Shown in pieces: positions 6,227 to 15,335 of a stretch of 64,000 bases of DNA (position 1 is the first letter of the stretch; every line of letters starts with the position of its first letter). The stretch spans positions 372,001 through 436,000 of the forward strand of contig NZ_VTWU01000003.1 of NCBI RefSeq assembly GCF_008727865.1. The letters run 5' to 3'. The position numbers were made by a program, and so were the translations under genes. This DNA comes from Hymenobacter busanensis. GTDB taxonomy: Bacteria > Bacteroidota > Bacteroidia > Cytophagales > Hymenobacteraceae. The notes beneath the pieces were generated by a model. That model made no database searches and was not told the origin of the DNA. It saw only the letters and a program-made list of their open reading frames with translations.

Positions 6227-7510
6227 CTACACCGCAGCTTCTTCCGTTTCGGCCGGCTCGGGCGCGGCTTGCTGGGTGCGGGCTTGGTAGTACAGCGTCG
6301 AACAATTGTCGGGGCGCAGCACTTCCCGGGCGGCCTGGCGCAGGGCAGCGGGCGTTACGGCCTGCACGCGCTGGCTTTCCTGGTTGATGAGGTTCGGGTC
6401 GCCGATGAGCTTGTAGTAGGCCAGGTTCATGGCGCGGTTCAGCAGCTCTACTTCGCTGAACACGATGCTGGCTTCGGCTTGGTTTTTCACCTTCTGCAGC
6501 TCGTCGTCGGCGACCTCCGTGGCGCTCAGCTCGGCCACAACGGCCGATACCGCGGCGTCGGCTTCTTCCAGGCTCACACCGGGGTTCAGCTTGCCGCTGA
6601 CAACGAGCAGGCCCGGCTCCAACGACCCCGACACCGAAGCCGAAATGCCGTTGAACAGCGGCCGTTCCTTCACCAGCTGCTGGTAGAGGCGCGACGACTT
6701 GCCCCGGCCCAGCACGTCGCTCAGCAAATCGGCGGCGTAGTAGGCCTCGTCGGCGCGGCCGGGCATGTGGTACACTTTGTAGAGGGCCGAAAGCGGCACG
6801 TCGGCTTCCAGTTGCAGGAAACGTGGCTCGGTTTGGCGCGGCTCGGCGGGCAACTGCCGCTCGTAGCGCGTGCCGGCCTCAATGGGCCCGAACCACTTTT
6901 CGGCCAGGCGCTGCACTTCGTCGAAAGCCACGGCGCCGGCTACTACCAAAATGGCATTCGAGGGCGAGTAGTGTTTGGCGAAAAAGTCGCGCACCTGCTG
7001 CATGGTGGCGTTTTCGATGTGGCTGATTTCCTTGCCGATGGTGGCCCAGCGGTAGGGGTGCTGCTGGTAGGCGAGGGGCCGCAGGTTCAGCCACACGTCG
7101 CCGTAGGGCTGGTTGAGGTAGGTCTGCTTGAACTCTTCGACCACCACTTTGCGCTGCACCTCCAAGCCGTTTTCGCTGAACGCCAGGCTCAGCATGCGGT
7201 CCGACTCCAGCCAGAAGCCGGTTTCGATGTTGGCGGCGGGCAGGGTGAGGTAGTAGTTGGTAATGTCGGGCGAGGTGAAGGCGTTGTTTTCGCCGCCCAC
7301 CAGCTGCAGGGGCTCGTCGTAGCTCGGGATGTTGACCGAGCCCGAGAACATCAAATGCTCAAACAGGTGCGCAAAGCCGGTGTGCTCCGGGTCCTCGTCG
7401 CGAGAGCCCACGTTGTAGAGCACGTTGAGCACGGCCATCGGCTGTGAAAAGTCTTCGTGCACGAGGCAGCGCAGGCCGTTGGCAAGGGTGAATTCCTGAA
7501 AGTGTATCAT
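6227..7510 (-). CDS. M16 family zinc peptidase
   Basis: A 427-residue insulinase-type metallopeptidase, one M16 half-unit. The inverted zinc motif HLFEH (48-52) is intact, and the third ligand lies in the VVVEEF segment (Glu125 or 126), about 77 residues later as expected. The usual GGENNAFTSPDITNYY follows the motif. The C-terminal half carries the non-catalytic M16_C domain. No signal peptide starts the chain at 7510, so it is probably cytoplasmic or periplasmic by another route. The start is chosen because FTLANGLRCLVHED is the normal family beginning; the upstream in-frame residues are unlike any M16 N terminus. It lies 76 bases downstream of the SusC-like receptor gene and may share its transcript. 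Confidence 0.9.
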   Translation of the reverse strand: MIHFQEFTLANGLRCLVHEDFSQPMAVLNVLYNVGSRDEDPEHTGFAHLFEHLMFSGSVNIPSYDEPLQLVGGENNAFTSPDITNYYLTLPAANIETGFWLESDRMLSLAFSENGLEVQRKVVVEEFKQTYLNQPYGDVWLNLRPLAYQQHPYRWATIGKEISHIENATMQQVRDFFAKHYSPSNAILVVAGAVAFDEVQRLAEKWFGPIEAGTRYERQLPAEPRQTEPRFLQLEADVPLSALYKVYHMPGRADEAYYAADLLSDVLGRGKSSRLYQQLVKERPLFNGISASVSGSLEPGLLVVSGKLNPGVSLEEADAAVSAVVAELSATEVADDELQKVKNQAEASIVFSEVELLNRAMNLAYYKLIGDPNLINQESQRVQAVTPAALRQAAREVLRPDNCSTLYYQARTQQAAPEPAETEEAAV

Positions 7511-7586
7511 GAGAAGGCAATGGAAGGCGCTAAAGTGGTACAACCTACGAAACCAACCGCAGGTTCGGCCGAGTAGCGCGTCGGCG

Positions 7587-10337
7587 CTAAAGTGTGGCCC
7601 GCACGCCCAAGGCAATGGTACGTGACGTGGGCGAACGGTTGTCGTCGAGGCCGGCGCGGCGGGCATCGGCGCCGGCGGCACTCACGTTGGGGTCGAAGCC
7701 GCGGTACTTCGTCAGCACCAGCAGGTTGTAGCCCGCCGCCCACAATTGCACGCTACGCGGTCCTTTTTCCCAGACTTTGCACGCAAGCTGTAGCGAGGTC
7801 AGCCGCGCGTGGTTGCCTGATTGCAACACGTAATCTGACATGCGTTCCACTGGTAAAAAGCTGCCGTTGGTAGAAGTGGCAGGTATATACGGCAGCCGCT
7901 CCCGCACGCGGGGCGAAACGTTCGTCGCGCCCACAAAGCTGGCGTTGGGTAACGCATCGAGGTACGGCAACGCCGTATTCATTTGGTGGTAGCCGAATAG
8001 GCCGTCTATCTGGGCTTGCAGGGCGAAGCGACCCAGGCTCAGCTGCTGGGTAAACGTGAGCGAATGGGTGGGCAAGCCGCCGCCCAGGATTTCCTGGTCG
8101 GCAGCGGTAATGCGAGCGTCGCCATTGAGGTCCTTGAAGCGGATGTCGCCGGGCCGGGTAGACGCTGCTTGGTAGAAGAGCGACGGGCCGCCTACGGCAT
8201 GTGCGGCTTGGTTGTCGGCGTCGATTTCTGCCTGACTTTGGTAGATGTGGTCGGCGCGGTAGCCGTAGAACGAAGCCAGCGGCCGCCCGTTTTGAAACAG
8301 GTAGTACGAGTCAAACAGGTAATTATCGTCGGTGCCCAGCACAACGCGGTTGCGGTTGAGGGCGGCCGCCAACCGGGAAGTGCTGTGCAGACGCCCGGCT
8401 TGCCAATCAACCCCTATCGACACCTCCACGCCGCGGTTGCGCACGGTTTGCTGCTCGGTGTTATCCACCACCGGCCTCGGCAAGCTGTAAACAAGGGTGC
8501 AGTTAGTCTGGCGTTGGTAGGCGCTGGCCGTTACGTCGAGGCGGTCTTGCCACAAGCCTATCTGTAGCCCTGCTTCCTGCTGTGTGCACACATCTAGCCT
8601 TGTGGTGGCCCCAAGCACGGCGCTTGTTTGGAGCACGGCTTGCCCGGCCAGGCCCTGGTTGCTGGAACGCCCCCAGCCAGCCCAGACATCCAGCTTGCTC
8701 AGCAGCGCATGGTCACTCAAAAAAGCTTCCTGCTCGACGTGCCAAGTGGCTTGCGCGCCGGGAAACCAGCGCTGGTGGTAGGCCACAAGCTGGGTGACGC
8801 TTTCGTGGCGGAGGCTAGCGCGTAGCTCGTACCGGCCGCGGTAGGTGTAGGCCCCCGTCAACAGCTCAAACTGCAGCATCTGGCGGTTGTCGTATTCCCG
8901 CTTGTTCGTAGCTTCCCCCGGGATGTCGATGGCAATAGCACCCTCTCGCCGGCTGCGCTGTTGATGCGCTTCCAGGGCTAGCTCCACCGCATGAACCGAG
9001 GCCAGGGTGCGGACAAAGCGCACGGCCGGGTGGATTACCCATTGGCGGTAGCCGGAACGCTGTTGCAACGTGGCGTAGGGCGGCAATACTCCTCCGTAGG
9101 GCGCGAGCCGGCGTAGCCGCAGGTGCTGTGCGTCTCGTTCGAGTGAGCCCCGCAGTTCGGCAGTGAACCCCGGCAACAGCTGGTAAAAGGCGCCCAGCCG
9201 CGCCAGCAAACGCCGTTGTTGCGGCGCTTGGTATGCTTCGTCGACGAGCTGCAACGGGTTATACGCGTAGTCGCGCTGGCTGTACTGGCCGTCGGGGCCG
9301 AGGGCAGGCTGGGTGGGCAGAGCCAGCAGGGCCTGTGTCACCACGCCCTCATCGGTGCGGTGCTCGTCGGTTTGGCTCAGGCCCAGGCCGCCTTCGAGGC
9401 GCAGCTGCTGAGCCACTTGCTGGTCAAGATTGAGGCGCAGGCCGTAGCGGTTGAGGTAGCTCGCGCGCACCACGCCGTTCTGGTGCAAGTAATCGGCCGC
9501 AACGTAGTAGCGGGTGCCGTGGGCCGTGCCACCGTCGAAGGCCACGTGGTGCTCCTGCCCGGCGGCCGCGCGGTGCAGCACCTCGGCCTGCCAGTCGGTA
9601 CCGGCCCCGAAGGCAGCTGCTTGGCTGGCCGTGTAGGGACTGGCCTGGGCCCGCGAATGCGCTACTGTGTTGACTGCCAGCGCGTATTCTTGGGCGCCGA
9701 GCAGCTCGTAGCGGCTGTGGGCTTGCTGCAAGCTGCCGTAGCCTTGGTAGTGCAGGCGCAGCGGAGCGCCGGCTGCACCGCGGCGGGTTCGAATGCGCAC
9801 CACGCCGTTTTGCCCTTGAGCCCCGTACTGGGCGGTGGCTTGTGCACCCTTCACCACTTCAATCAAATCGATGTCGGCCGTGGCCACACTCAGCAACGGG
9901 TTGTTGCCCCAGTCGCCAGGTAGGGGTGTGGGGTAGGGCGCCGCCGCATCATTGCCAGGGTCGGGAATGTAGTATTGGAATACAGGCACGTCATCGACCA
10001 CGTACAGCGGCTGGGTATTGCTACCAATCGAGCCCGCTCCGCGGATGCGCACGGCTTCAGCAGCACCCGGTGCACCGGAGTAAGGGGTTACCTGTACGCC
10101 TGCCACTTGGCGCAGCTGTTCCTGTACGGGAACAAGAGGCAGCATATTATATGCTTGTGAGATTCGAACGCCAAAAGCTGGGCAGCTAAAACTGCCTAGA
10201 AGAAATACTCTTGGTAGGCTATCGGGCTGCACAGCTACAAGCTGCGCAATGCGCGGCGCTAAGGGCTCGGGCTGTTGGGCAAAAGCCGAAGCTGCACTTG
10301 CTACTGCAAGAGTCCAAGCGGATACATGACGGATCAT
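7587..10337 (-). CDS. SusC/RagA-like TonB-dependent outer membrane receptor, no SusD partner
   Basis: A 916-residue outer-membrane beta-barrel receptor with a signal peptide (1 to about 20). The plug domain (about 65-165) contains VQEQLRQVAGV, VRIRGAGSIGSNTQPLYVVDDVPV and DIDLIEVVKGAQATAQYGAQGQNGVVRI. The barrel follows, with the calcium-like SusC motif DIRFKDLNGDARITAADQEI, and it ends GFDPNVS...PTSRTIALGVRATL, typical of SusC/RagA proteins. The usual N-terminal carboxypeptidase-like domain (about 80 residues) is not visible and the TonB box is unclear. Neighbours are a glycosyltransferase and a peptidase rather than a SusD lipoprotein, so the ligand cannot be inferred. Confidence 0.9.
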   Translation of the reverse strand: MIRHVSAWTLAVASAASAFAQQPEPLAPRIAQLVAVQPDSLPRVFLLGSFSCPAFGVRISQAYNMLPLVPVQEQLRQVAGVQVTPYSGAPGAAEAVRIRGAGSIGSNTQPLYVVDDVPVFQYYIPDPGNDAAAPYPTPLPGDWGNNPLLSVATADIDLIEVVKGAQATAQYGAQGQNGVVRIRTRRGAAGAPLRLHYQGYGSLQQAHSRYELLGAQEYALAVNTVAHSRAQASPYTASQAAAFGAGTDWQAEVLHRAAAGQEHHVAFDGGTAHGTRYYVAADYLHQNGVVRASYLNRYGLRLNLDQQVAQQLRLEGGLGLSQTDEHRTDEGVVTQALLALPTQPALGPDGQYSQRDYAYNPLQLVDEAYQAPQQRRLLARLGAFYQLLPGFTAELRGSLERDAQHLRLRRLAPYGGVLPPYATLQQRSGYRQWVIHPAVRFVRTLASVHAVELALEAHQQRSRREGAIAIDIPGEATNKREYDNRQMLQFELLTGAYTYRGRYELRASLRHESVTQLVAYHQRWFPGAQATWHVEQEAFLSDHALLSKLDVWAGWGRSSNQGLAGQAVLQTSAVLGATTRLDVCTQQEAGLQIGLWQDRLDVTASAYQRQTNCTLVYSLPRPVVDNTEQQTVRNRGVEVSIGVDWQAGRLHSTSRLAAALNRNRVVLGTDDNYLFDSYYLFQNGRPLASFYGYRADHIYQSQAEIDADNQAAHAVGGPSLFYQAASTRPGDIRFKDLNGDARITAADQEILGGGLPTHSLTFTQQLSLGRFALQAQIDGLFGYHQMNTALPYLDALPNASFVGATNVSPRVRERLPYIPATSTNGSFLPVERMSDYVLQSGNHARLTSLQLACKVWEKGPRSVQLWAAGYNLLVLTKYRGFDPNVSAAGADARRAGLDDNRSPTSRTIALGVRATL

Positions 10338-10443
10338 ATGAAAATATCAATCAGATAAAAGGACACAGATAATAGATGCCGGCCAAGCGCTTAATCCACA
10401 GGCAAGCCGCGAAACCAGCCGGTGCAACGACGTGTCACCCCCC

Positions 10444-11928
10444 TCAACGCCGCTCCACCAAGCGCAGCGTCACGCACGAATCGGTGCGGGCCAGCTCTTG
10501 CGTAACGAAACGCTTCTGCCAGGGCTTCCGGGCCTTGGCGCCGCAGGCCACGATGATTTCGCCCGGATCGGGCCAGATGCCCCACGGCGTGCGCACCCGC
10601 GACTGGTGCCCAAACTGGTGCTGGGCGGCGGCGGCGTAGAACACGGGGCTGTCGTTGAACACGCCGTCGGTCATCACCACGTATTTGTGCAGGTTGGGCA
10701 GCTGCCGCGGCAAATCGTGGATGAGGTAGCCGTAGAGCAGGTTCATGTCTTTGACGGGGCTGTTGGCCAAGCTATCAATGTAGCGCCATTGCGACAGGTA
10801 CGGAAACAGCGCCACCGCCAGCACCGCCAGCGTGCGGGTGGTGGGCGTGGTGGGGCGGTTCCAATGGGCCGCAATGGTTCGGCCTAGCCACACCAGACCG
10901 GCGGCGGCCTGAATGGCCAGCAGCGGGTACACCGGCGCATCGTACCACAGCAGGCGGGTTTGTACCAGCGAAATCAGCAGCAGAAAAGAGCCCGCAATGG
11001 CGGCCGTAGCGCGGCTCAGTACCCATTCGCGGCTACCCCGCGGCTGCCACCAGCCCAAGAGCCAGCCAGCCAGCGCTGGCAGTAGCCACACCGTAAACTT
11101 GTACTCGGTGAGGGTATTGAGGTACATAAATACCGACGTGCGGTGGCCTTCCAGTTGGGCCGTAGCGGGTCCCCCAATTTCATATTGCCACACCGCGTCG
11201 AGGTAGCCGGGTTCGGCGGCCTCGCGCACAGCGTACCACACCGCGGCGGCTACCAACGCCAGCGCGCCGGCGGCCCAGGGTTGCCAGTTGCGCAGCCGGT
11301 GCCCGTAGCCCGTCAGCACGGCGGCCAGTAGCAGGCCGGGGCCAAACACGGCGCCGGCAATGCCTTTGGTGAGTACGGCCAGCGTAAAGGCGCCGCCCGT
11401 GAGCCAGGCATAGGCAGGGCGCCCACCAATGAGGTAGCGCAGCCAGCTGAGGGCGCCCAATGTCGTCCAGAGCGTGAGTGGGGCATCGAAGTCGCCGCTT
11501 CGGGCAATGTGGGTGGTGACGTAGCCTTGGGTGGTGAGCAGCACCAGTGCCGCCAGCAGCCCGCCCCGCCACGAGCCCAGCCACCACCACGCCGCCCGAA
11601 ACACGAGCAGCACGGTAGCCAAAGCCGCCAGGGCCGACGGCAGGCGCAGGGCCCATTCGTTGGCGCCCAATAAGTAGAAGCTGGCGGCCAGCGTCCAGGC
11701 GTGCAGGGGCGGTTTGCAGTTCCAGAGGTCGGGCTCTTTCACGTGGCGCATCACCACCCAATCCTGGTGCTGCAGAATGCCTAGCCCGTTGACGCCGGTG
11801 CGGGCTTCGTCCCAGGATTGCACGGGCATGTGGCCCAGTAGCCAGAACAGGGGTAAATACGAAAGGGCCAGCACCACCAGCCAGGGAAGCACACGGTGCC
11901 AGATACGCGGGGAAGAAACAGAACTCAC
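10444..11928 (-). CDS. ArnT/PMT-like glycosyltransferase, family 39 type
   Basis: A 494-residue polytopic inner-membrane protein with about 10-12 hydrophobic segments. The first periplasmic loop carries WDEARTGVNGLGIL, which contains the conserved acidic dyad-type catalytic residues of GT39/ArnT enzymes, and WNCKPPLHAW follows (the KPPLxxW motif). Members move a sugar from a polyprenyl-phosphate carrier to lipid or protein on the periplasmic side. The start codon is a GTG at 11928, with a promoter element ending 4 bases upstream; the next ATG would delete the first membrane segment. It is divergent from the E1 gene. Confidence 0.85.
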   Translation of the reverse strand: MSSVSSPRIWHRVLPWLVVLALSYLPLFWLLGHMPVQSWDEARTGVNGLGILQHQDWVVMRHVKEPDLWNCKPPLHAWTLAASFYLLGANEWALRLPSALAALATVLLVFRAAWWWLGSWRGGLLAALVLLTTQGYVTTHIARSGDFDAPLTLWTTLGALSWLRYLIGGRPAYAWLTGGAFTLAVLTKGIAGAVFGPGLLLAAVLTGYGHRLRNWQPWAAGALALVAAAVWYAVREAAEPGYLDAVWQYEIGGPATAQLEGHRTSVFMYLNTLTEYKFTVWLLPALAGWLLGWWQPRGSREWVLSRATAAIAGSFLLLISLVQTRLLWYDAPVYPLLAIQAAAGLVWLGRTIAAHWNRPTTPTTRTLAVLAVALFPYLSQWRYIDSLANSPVKDMNLLYGYLIHDLPRQLPNLHKYVVMTDGVFNDSPVFYAAAAQHQFGHQSRVRTPWGIWPDPGEIIVACGAKARKPWQKRFVTQELARTDSCVTLRLVERR

Positions 11929-11932
11929 AGGC

Positions 11933-11963
11933 CGAATCTACTGCGCTGAATTGGGCTGTGCAA
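11933..11963 (-). promoter_or_regulatory. Candidate promoter of the glycosyltransferase gene
   Basis: Minus strand TTG (11961-11963), 20 bases, then TAGATTCG (11933-11940), one mismatch from TAnnTTTG. Only 4 bases separate it from the GTG start codon. Confidence 0.5.
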
Positions 11964-12045
11964 CCCGCCGCGTGCGCCGAAGCCGCCGCCAGCGCCCCAC
12001 GTGCACGCAATCCGGAAACGGCTCGGCTGCTTCGGCCCAACCTTC

Positions 12046-12053
12046 TACCTTTG
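12046..12053 (+). promoter_or_regulatory. -7 promoter element of the E1 fusion gene
   Basis: Exact TACCTTTG, 31 bases ahead of the ATG at 12085. No convincing -33 TTG was found. Confidence 0.55.
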
Positions 12054-12084
12054 CCGCCACCTTTCCCCGAACTTCCTCCACCCG

Positions 12085-14064
12085 ATGCAATTCGACCGCA
12101 AAGACTACTCCAACGACGACCTGCTACGCCTTTACGAAGGCCTCGTGAAGCCGCGCCTGATCGAAGAGAAAATGCTTATCCTGCTGCGCCAGGGCAAGGT
12201 AAGCAAGTGGTTTTCGGGCATCGGGCAGGAGGCTATTTCGGTGGGCTCGACCCTGGCCCTGCAGCCGGATGAGTACATTTTGCCGCTGCACCGCAACCTG
12301 GGCGTGTTTACCTGCCGCCAGCTGCCGCTTGCGCAGCTCTTCGCGCAGTGGCAGGGCAAGAAAACCGGCTTCACCAAAGGCCGCGACCGGTCGTTTCACT
12401 TCGGCACCAACGAGCACCACATCGTGGGCATGATCAGCCACCTGGGCCCGCAGCTGGCCGTGGCCGACGGCATTGCCCTGGCCAACAAGCTCGACAACGA
12501 AGGCAAAGTGACGGTGGTGTACTCCGGCGACGGCGGCGCTTCTGAGGGCGACTTTCACGAAGGCCTGAACGTGGCCGCTGTGTGGCAGCTGCCGGTCATC
12601 TTCATCGTCGAAAACAACGGCTACGGCCTGAGCACGCCCTCGAACGAGCAGTTCCGCCACGGCTACTTCATCAACAAAGGGCCGGCCTACGGCATCGAGG
12701 CGGTGCAGGTCGACGGCAATAACATTCTGGAGGTGTACGATACGGTGCGCCGTCTCGCCGAAGACCTGCGCCAGAACCCGCGCCCTGTGCTGCTGGAGGC
12801 CCTCACGTTCCGCATGCGCGGCCACGAGGAAGCTTCGGGCACCAAGTATGTGCCCCAGGAGCTGTTCGACGAATGGGCCCAGAAAGACCCGGTGGAAAAC
12901 TACGAGCGGTTCCTGATGGAACAGGGCGTGCTCGACGAGGAAGCCAAGCAGCGCTACCGCCGCACCATCAAAGACGAAATCGATGAGGCTTGGCGCGTGG
13001 TGTTCGACATGCCCGAAGTAACGGCCGACACCCAGGAAGAAGTGGCCGACATGTACCGCCCCTTCCAGGCGCACGACCAGACGCCTGCTGCGGACGCGGC
13101 CAGCACCGAGCGCCGCTACGTGGATGCCATTTCCGACGGGTTGCGGCAGAGCATGGAGCGGTTTCCAGAGCTGGTGCTCATGGGCCAAGACATTGCCGAG
13201 TACGGCGGCGTGTTCAAGATTACCGACGGCTTCGTGCAGCAGTTTGGCAAGGGCCGCGTGCGCAACACGCCCTTGTGCGAATCGGCTATTATCGGTACGG
13301 GTCTGGGCCTGAGCATCAAAGGCAAGAAGGCCATGGTGGAAATGCAGTTTGCCGACTTCGTGACCTGCGGCTTCAACCAGATTGTGAACAACCTCGCCAA
13401 AAGCCACTACCGCTGGGGCCAGAATGCCGACGTGGTGGTGCGCATGCCCACCGGCGCCGGCTCGGCCGCTGGCCCGTTCCACTCGCAGTCCAACGAAGCG
13501 TGGTTTGTGCACACGCCCGGCCTGAAAGTGGTGTACCCCGCCACGCCCTACGACGCCAAAGGGCTGCTCGCCGCCGCCATCGAAGACCCCAACCCGGTTA
13601 TCTACTTCGAGCACAAGATGCTCTACCGCAGCATCAGCGGGCCGGTGCCGAACGATTACTACACCTTGCCCATCGGGCAGGCCCGTTTGGCGCGGGAAGG
13701 CTCCGAGCTGAGCATCATCACCTACGGCATGGGCGTGCACTGGGCCGCCAAGCTGGCCGAAGAAATGCAGCTCGACTGCGACATCCTCGATCTGCGCACC
13801 CTGCTGCCTTGGGACGAAGCCGCCGTGCGCCGCACCGTGGAGAAAACCGGCCGCGTCATCATCTTACACGAAGACACCCTCACCGGCGGCATCGGCGGCG
13901 AAATCGGGGCCTGGATTGCCGAGCACTGCTTCACCTCGCTCGACGCACCCATTCAGCGCGTGGCCTCGCTCGATTCGGCCATTCCGTTTGCGCCCGCGTT
14001 GGAGAACAACTTCCTGGCCAATGCGCGCTTGCGGGAGTGCGTGGAAAAAATGCTGGCGTACTAA
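12085..14064 (+). CDS. Branched-chain 2-oxo acid dehydrogenase E1, fused alpha and beta subunits
   Basis: A 659-residue thiamine-diphosphate enzyme that decarboxylates branched-chain 2-oxo acids (from Val, Leu, Ile) and passes the acyl group to the lipoyl E2 of the complex. Residues 1 to about 320 are the alpha part, with the TDP motif starting GDGGASEGDF (148-157) and ending VENNGYG (176-182). After a linker (about 325-345) comes the beta part, with LMGQDIAEYGGVFKIT, FADF, VRMPTGAG and the C-terminal transketolase domain containing HEDTLTGGIGGE. In many bacteria the two halves are separate genes; fusions are known in Bacteroidota. The start at 12085 follows a TACCTTTG promoter element. No E2 gene is adjacent. 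Confidence 0.92.
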   Translation: MQFDRKDYSNDDLLRLYEGLVKPRLIEEKMLILLRQGKVSKWFSGIGQEAISVGSTLALQPDEYILPLHRNLGVFTCRQLPLAQLFAQWQGKKTGFTKGRDRSFHFGTNEHHIVGMISHLGPQLAVADGIALANKLDNEGKVTVVYSGDGGASEGDFHEGLNVAAVWQLPVIFIVENNGYGLSTPSNEQFRHGYFINKGPAYGIEAVQVDGNNILEVYDTVRRLAEDLRQNPRPVLLEALTFRMRGHEEASGTKYVPQELFDEWAQKDPVENYERFLMEQGVLDEEAKQRYRRTIKDEIDEAWRVVFDMPEVTADTQEEVADMYRPFQAHDQTPAADAASTERRYVDAISDGLRQSMERFPELVLMGQDIAEYGGVFKITDGFVQQFGKGRVRNTPLCESAIIGTGLGLSIKGKKAMVEMQFADFVTCGFNQIVNNLAKSHYRWGQNADVVVRMPTGAGSAAGPFHSQSNEAWFVHTPGLKVVYPATPYDAKGLLAAAIEDPNPVIYFEHKMLYRSISGPVPNDYYTLPIGQARLAREGSELSIITYGMGVHWAAKLAEEMQLDCDILDLRTLLPWDEAAVRRTVEKTGRVIILHEDTLTGGIGGEIGAWIAEHCFTSLDAPIQRVASLDSAIPFAPALENNFLANARLRECVEKMLAY

Positions 14065-14096
14065 GCGGCCCTGCGGGCTGCGTTTGCCATCTTTTC

Positions 14097-14126
14097 AAAG
14101 GCCGGGGCGCAAGTGCCCCGGCCTTT
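14097..14126 (+). terminator. Terminator after the E1 fusion gene
   Basis: Perfect 12-base arms (14097-14108, 14115-14126) with a 6-base loop, beginning AAA and ending TTT followed by GTAATTTT. Confidence 0.85.
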
Positions 14127-14145
14127 GTAATTTTCGGTCTCCATT

Positions 14146-14499
14146 GTGCTTGTCGTGGTGCCTTTCCTTGCGTTTGTTTCGTTGCGTCGGTGGCTGAGCT
14201 ACGGACTGTTGGTGCTGGTGCTTGCCGGACCGGGGCTGAGCAGCTGCCGGCTGTTTCACCCGTACCGCCTGCCCAACCCCACGGGCCCGGCCATGCCCAA
14301 GCAGAAAAAGAAGAAAGCGGCCTCGGCCGATCAGTCGGCTGCCGATGGCTCCGACATGTCGACCGCCAAGGAACCCGCCAAAGTGCAGAAGAACGGCTAC
14401 GACAAAAATGGCTTGCTCAAGAAGCCCAAATACGAGCGGCGCCGGCTGAAGAAAAAAATCGGCCAGCGGCGCTTCCTCGGCATTCCGCTGCCTTGGTAA
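14146..14499 (+). CDS. Small basic lipoprotein-like protein
   Basis: A 117-residue protein starting with GTG. A hydrophobic signal (about 19-33) leads to LSSC (Cys34), a plausible lipobox. The rest is a Lys-rich chain (KQKKKKAAS, YERRRLKKKIG) ending RRFLGIPLPW, with no recognised domain. The GTG start is uncertain, because an internal start would shorten the signal. It begins a short plus-strand group (14146, 14571, 14906) that ends at ytxJ. Function unknown. Confidence 0.55.
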   Translation: MLVVVPFLAFVSLRRWLSYGLLVLVLAGPGLSSCRLFHPYRLPNPTGPAMPKQKKKKAASADQSAADGSDMSTAKEPAKVQKNGYDKNGLLKKPKYERRRLKKKIGQRRFLGIPLPW

Positions 14500-14570
14500 G
14501 GCCGGGCCGTCCACATCTTGCGCCGTTGCGTACAATCATCTGATTTCTCCTCTATTCTACCTGCCGCTCT

Positions 14571-14906
14571 ATGTTTCCCTCCCTTCGATTGCTGCTGGCC
14601 TTTGTCCTGCTGCTGGGCCTCGGCACGGTTACGGCTTCGGCCCAAATTGACGACCGTACCTCTGCCCGCCGCGACGCCCGCAAAGCCGTGCGCGACGCCC
14701 GCAAGTACCCCGTGTCGGACGACCTGAAGCAGGCGCACCTGGCCGTGAACAAGCACGCGCTGCGCCCCGGCGAAAGCGGCGACCGGCTGCGGAACCCGAA
14801 GGACGAGCGGAGCCGTTACCGCTTCGACAACACCGGCACGGCCCGCGTCAGCGACCCGTCGTACCAAAGCGCCCGGCGCAAGAAGAAAACCCAACCGACT
14901 GAATAA
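14571..14906 (+). CDS. Small basic secreted protein
   Basis: A 111-residue protein with a signal peptide (residues 1 to about 23, ending ASAQ). The remainder is rich in Arg, Asp and Lys (SARRDARKAVRDARKYP, RRKKKTQPTE) with no recognised domain. Its stop overlaps the start of the next gene by one base (TAATG), so the two are very probably translated from one mRNA. This ties an exported basic protein to a cytoplasmic YtxJ-type protein. Function unknown. Confidence 0.65.
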   Translation: MFPSLRLLLAFVLLLGLGTVTASAQIDDRTSARRDARKAVRDARKYPVSDDLKQAHLAVNKHALRPGESGDRLRNPKDERSRYRFDNTGTARVSDPSYQSARRKKKTQPTE

Positions 14907-15244
14907 TGCAGTGGACTCCCCTAACCCAGCTTGAGCAGCTGGCCGACATCGTGCGCGAATCGGCCGAGCATCCCGTCGTGATTTTCAAGCACAGCACCTC
15001 CTGCTCCATCAGCGCCATGGCCAAAACCCGCCTGGAGCGGCAGTGGCCCGAGGCCGATCTGGGCCCGGTGAAAGCCTATTACCTCGATTTGCTCCGCTAC
15101 CGGCCCATTTCCAGCGAAATAGCCAAGCAGTTTGGCGTGCACCACGAGTCACCGCAGCTGCTGCTCATCCGCAACGGCGAATGCCACTACAACGCCTCGC
15201 ACATGAGCATTCAACTCGGCGAAGTAAAGCGGCAAGTGCTGTAG
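14906..15244 (+). CDS. ytxJ: YtxJ family bacillithiol-associated redox protein
   Basis: A 112-residue thioredoxin-like cytoplasmic protein. The active cysteine is in FKHSTSCSIS (Cys33), matching the monothiol site of YtxJ (usually HSTRCGISS). The pattern SPQLLLIRNGECHYNASHMSI follows, which corresponds to the cis-Pro and substrate-binding side of the fold. YtxJ proteins are linked with bacillithiol systems and probably remove bacillithiol from proteins (bacilliredoxin-like); that role is known only in part. Its start codon overlaps the stop of the preceding gene. Confidence 0.85.
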   Translation: MQWTPLTQLEQLADIVRESAEHPVVIFKHSTSCSISAMAKTRLERQWPEADLGPVKAYYLDLLRYRPISSEIAKQFGVHHESPQLLLIRNGECHYNASHMSIQLGEVKRQVL

Positions 15245-15254
15245 GCACAACACT

Positions 15255-15328
15255 AAACGACGTGGTGGTTACCGGGTGGCTCGTTGCGCATTTCGCGCAC
15301 GGCTGAACCGGTAACCACCACGTCGTTT
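15255..15328. terminator. Long nested hairpin between converging genes
   Basis: Perfect 21-base arms (15255-15275, 15308-15328) enclose a 32-base loop that contains its own short stem (TGCGC...GCGCA). It lies between ytxJ (ends 15244, plus) and the OsmC-type gene (ends 15336, minus). T-runs are short (TTT). Confidence 0.7.
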
Positions 15329-15335
15329 ACGCCTG

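Noticed and set aside
7526-7594. 12-base direct repeat (GGCGCTAAAGTG at 7526-7537 and 7583-7594)
   Set aside because: Short and overlapping the receptor stop region; no transposon feature or further copies seen.
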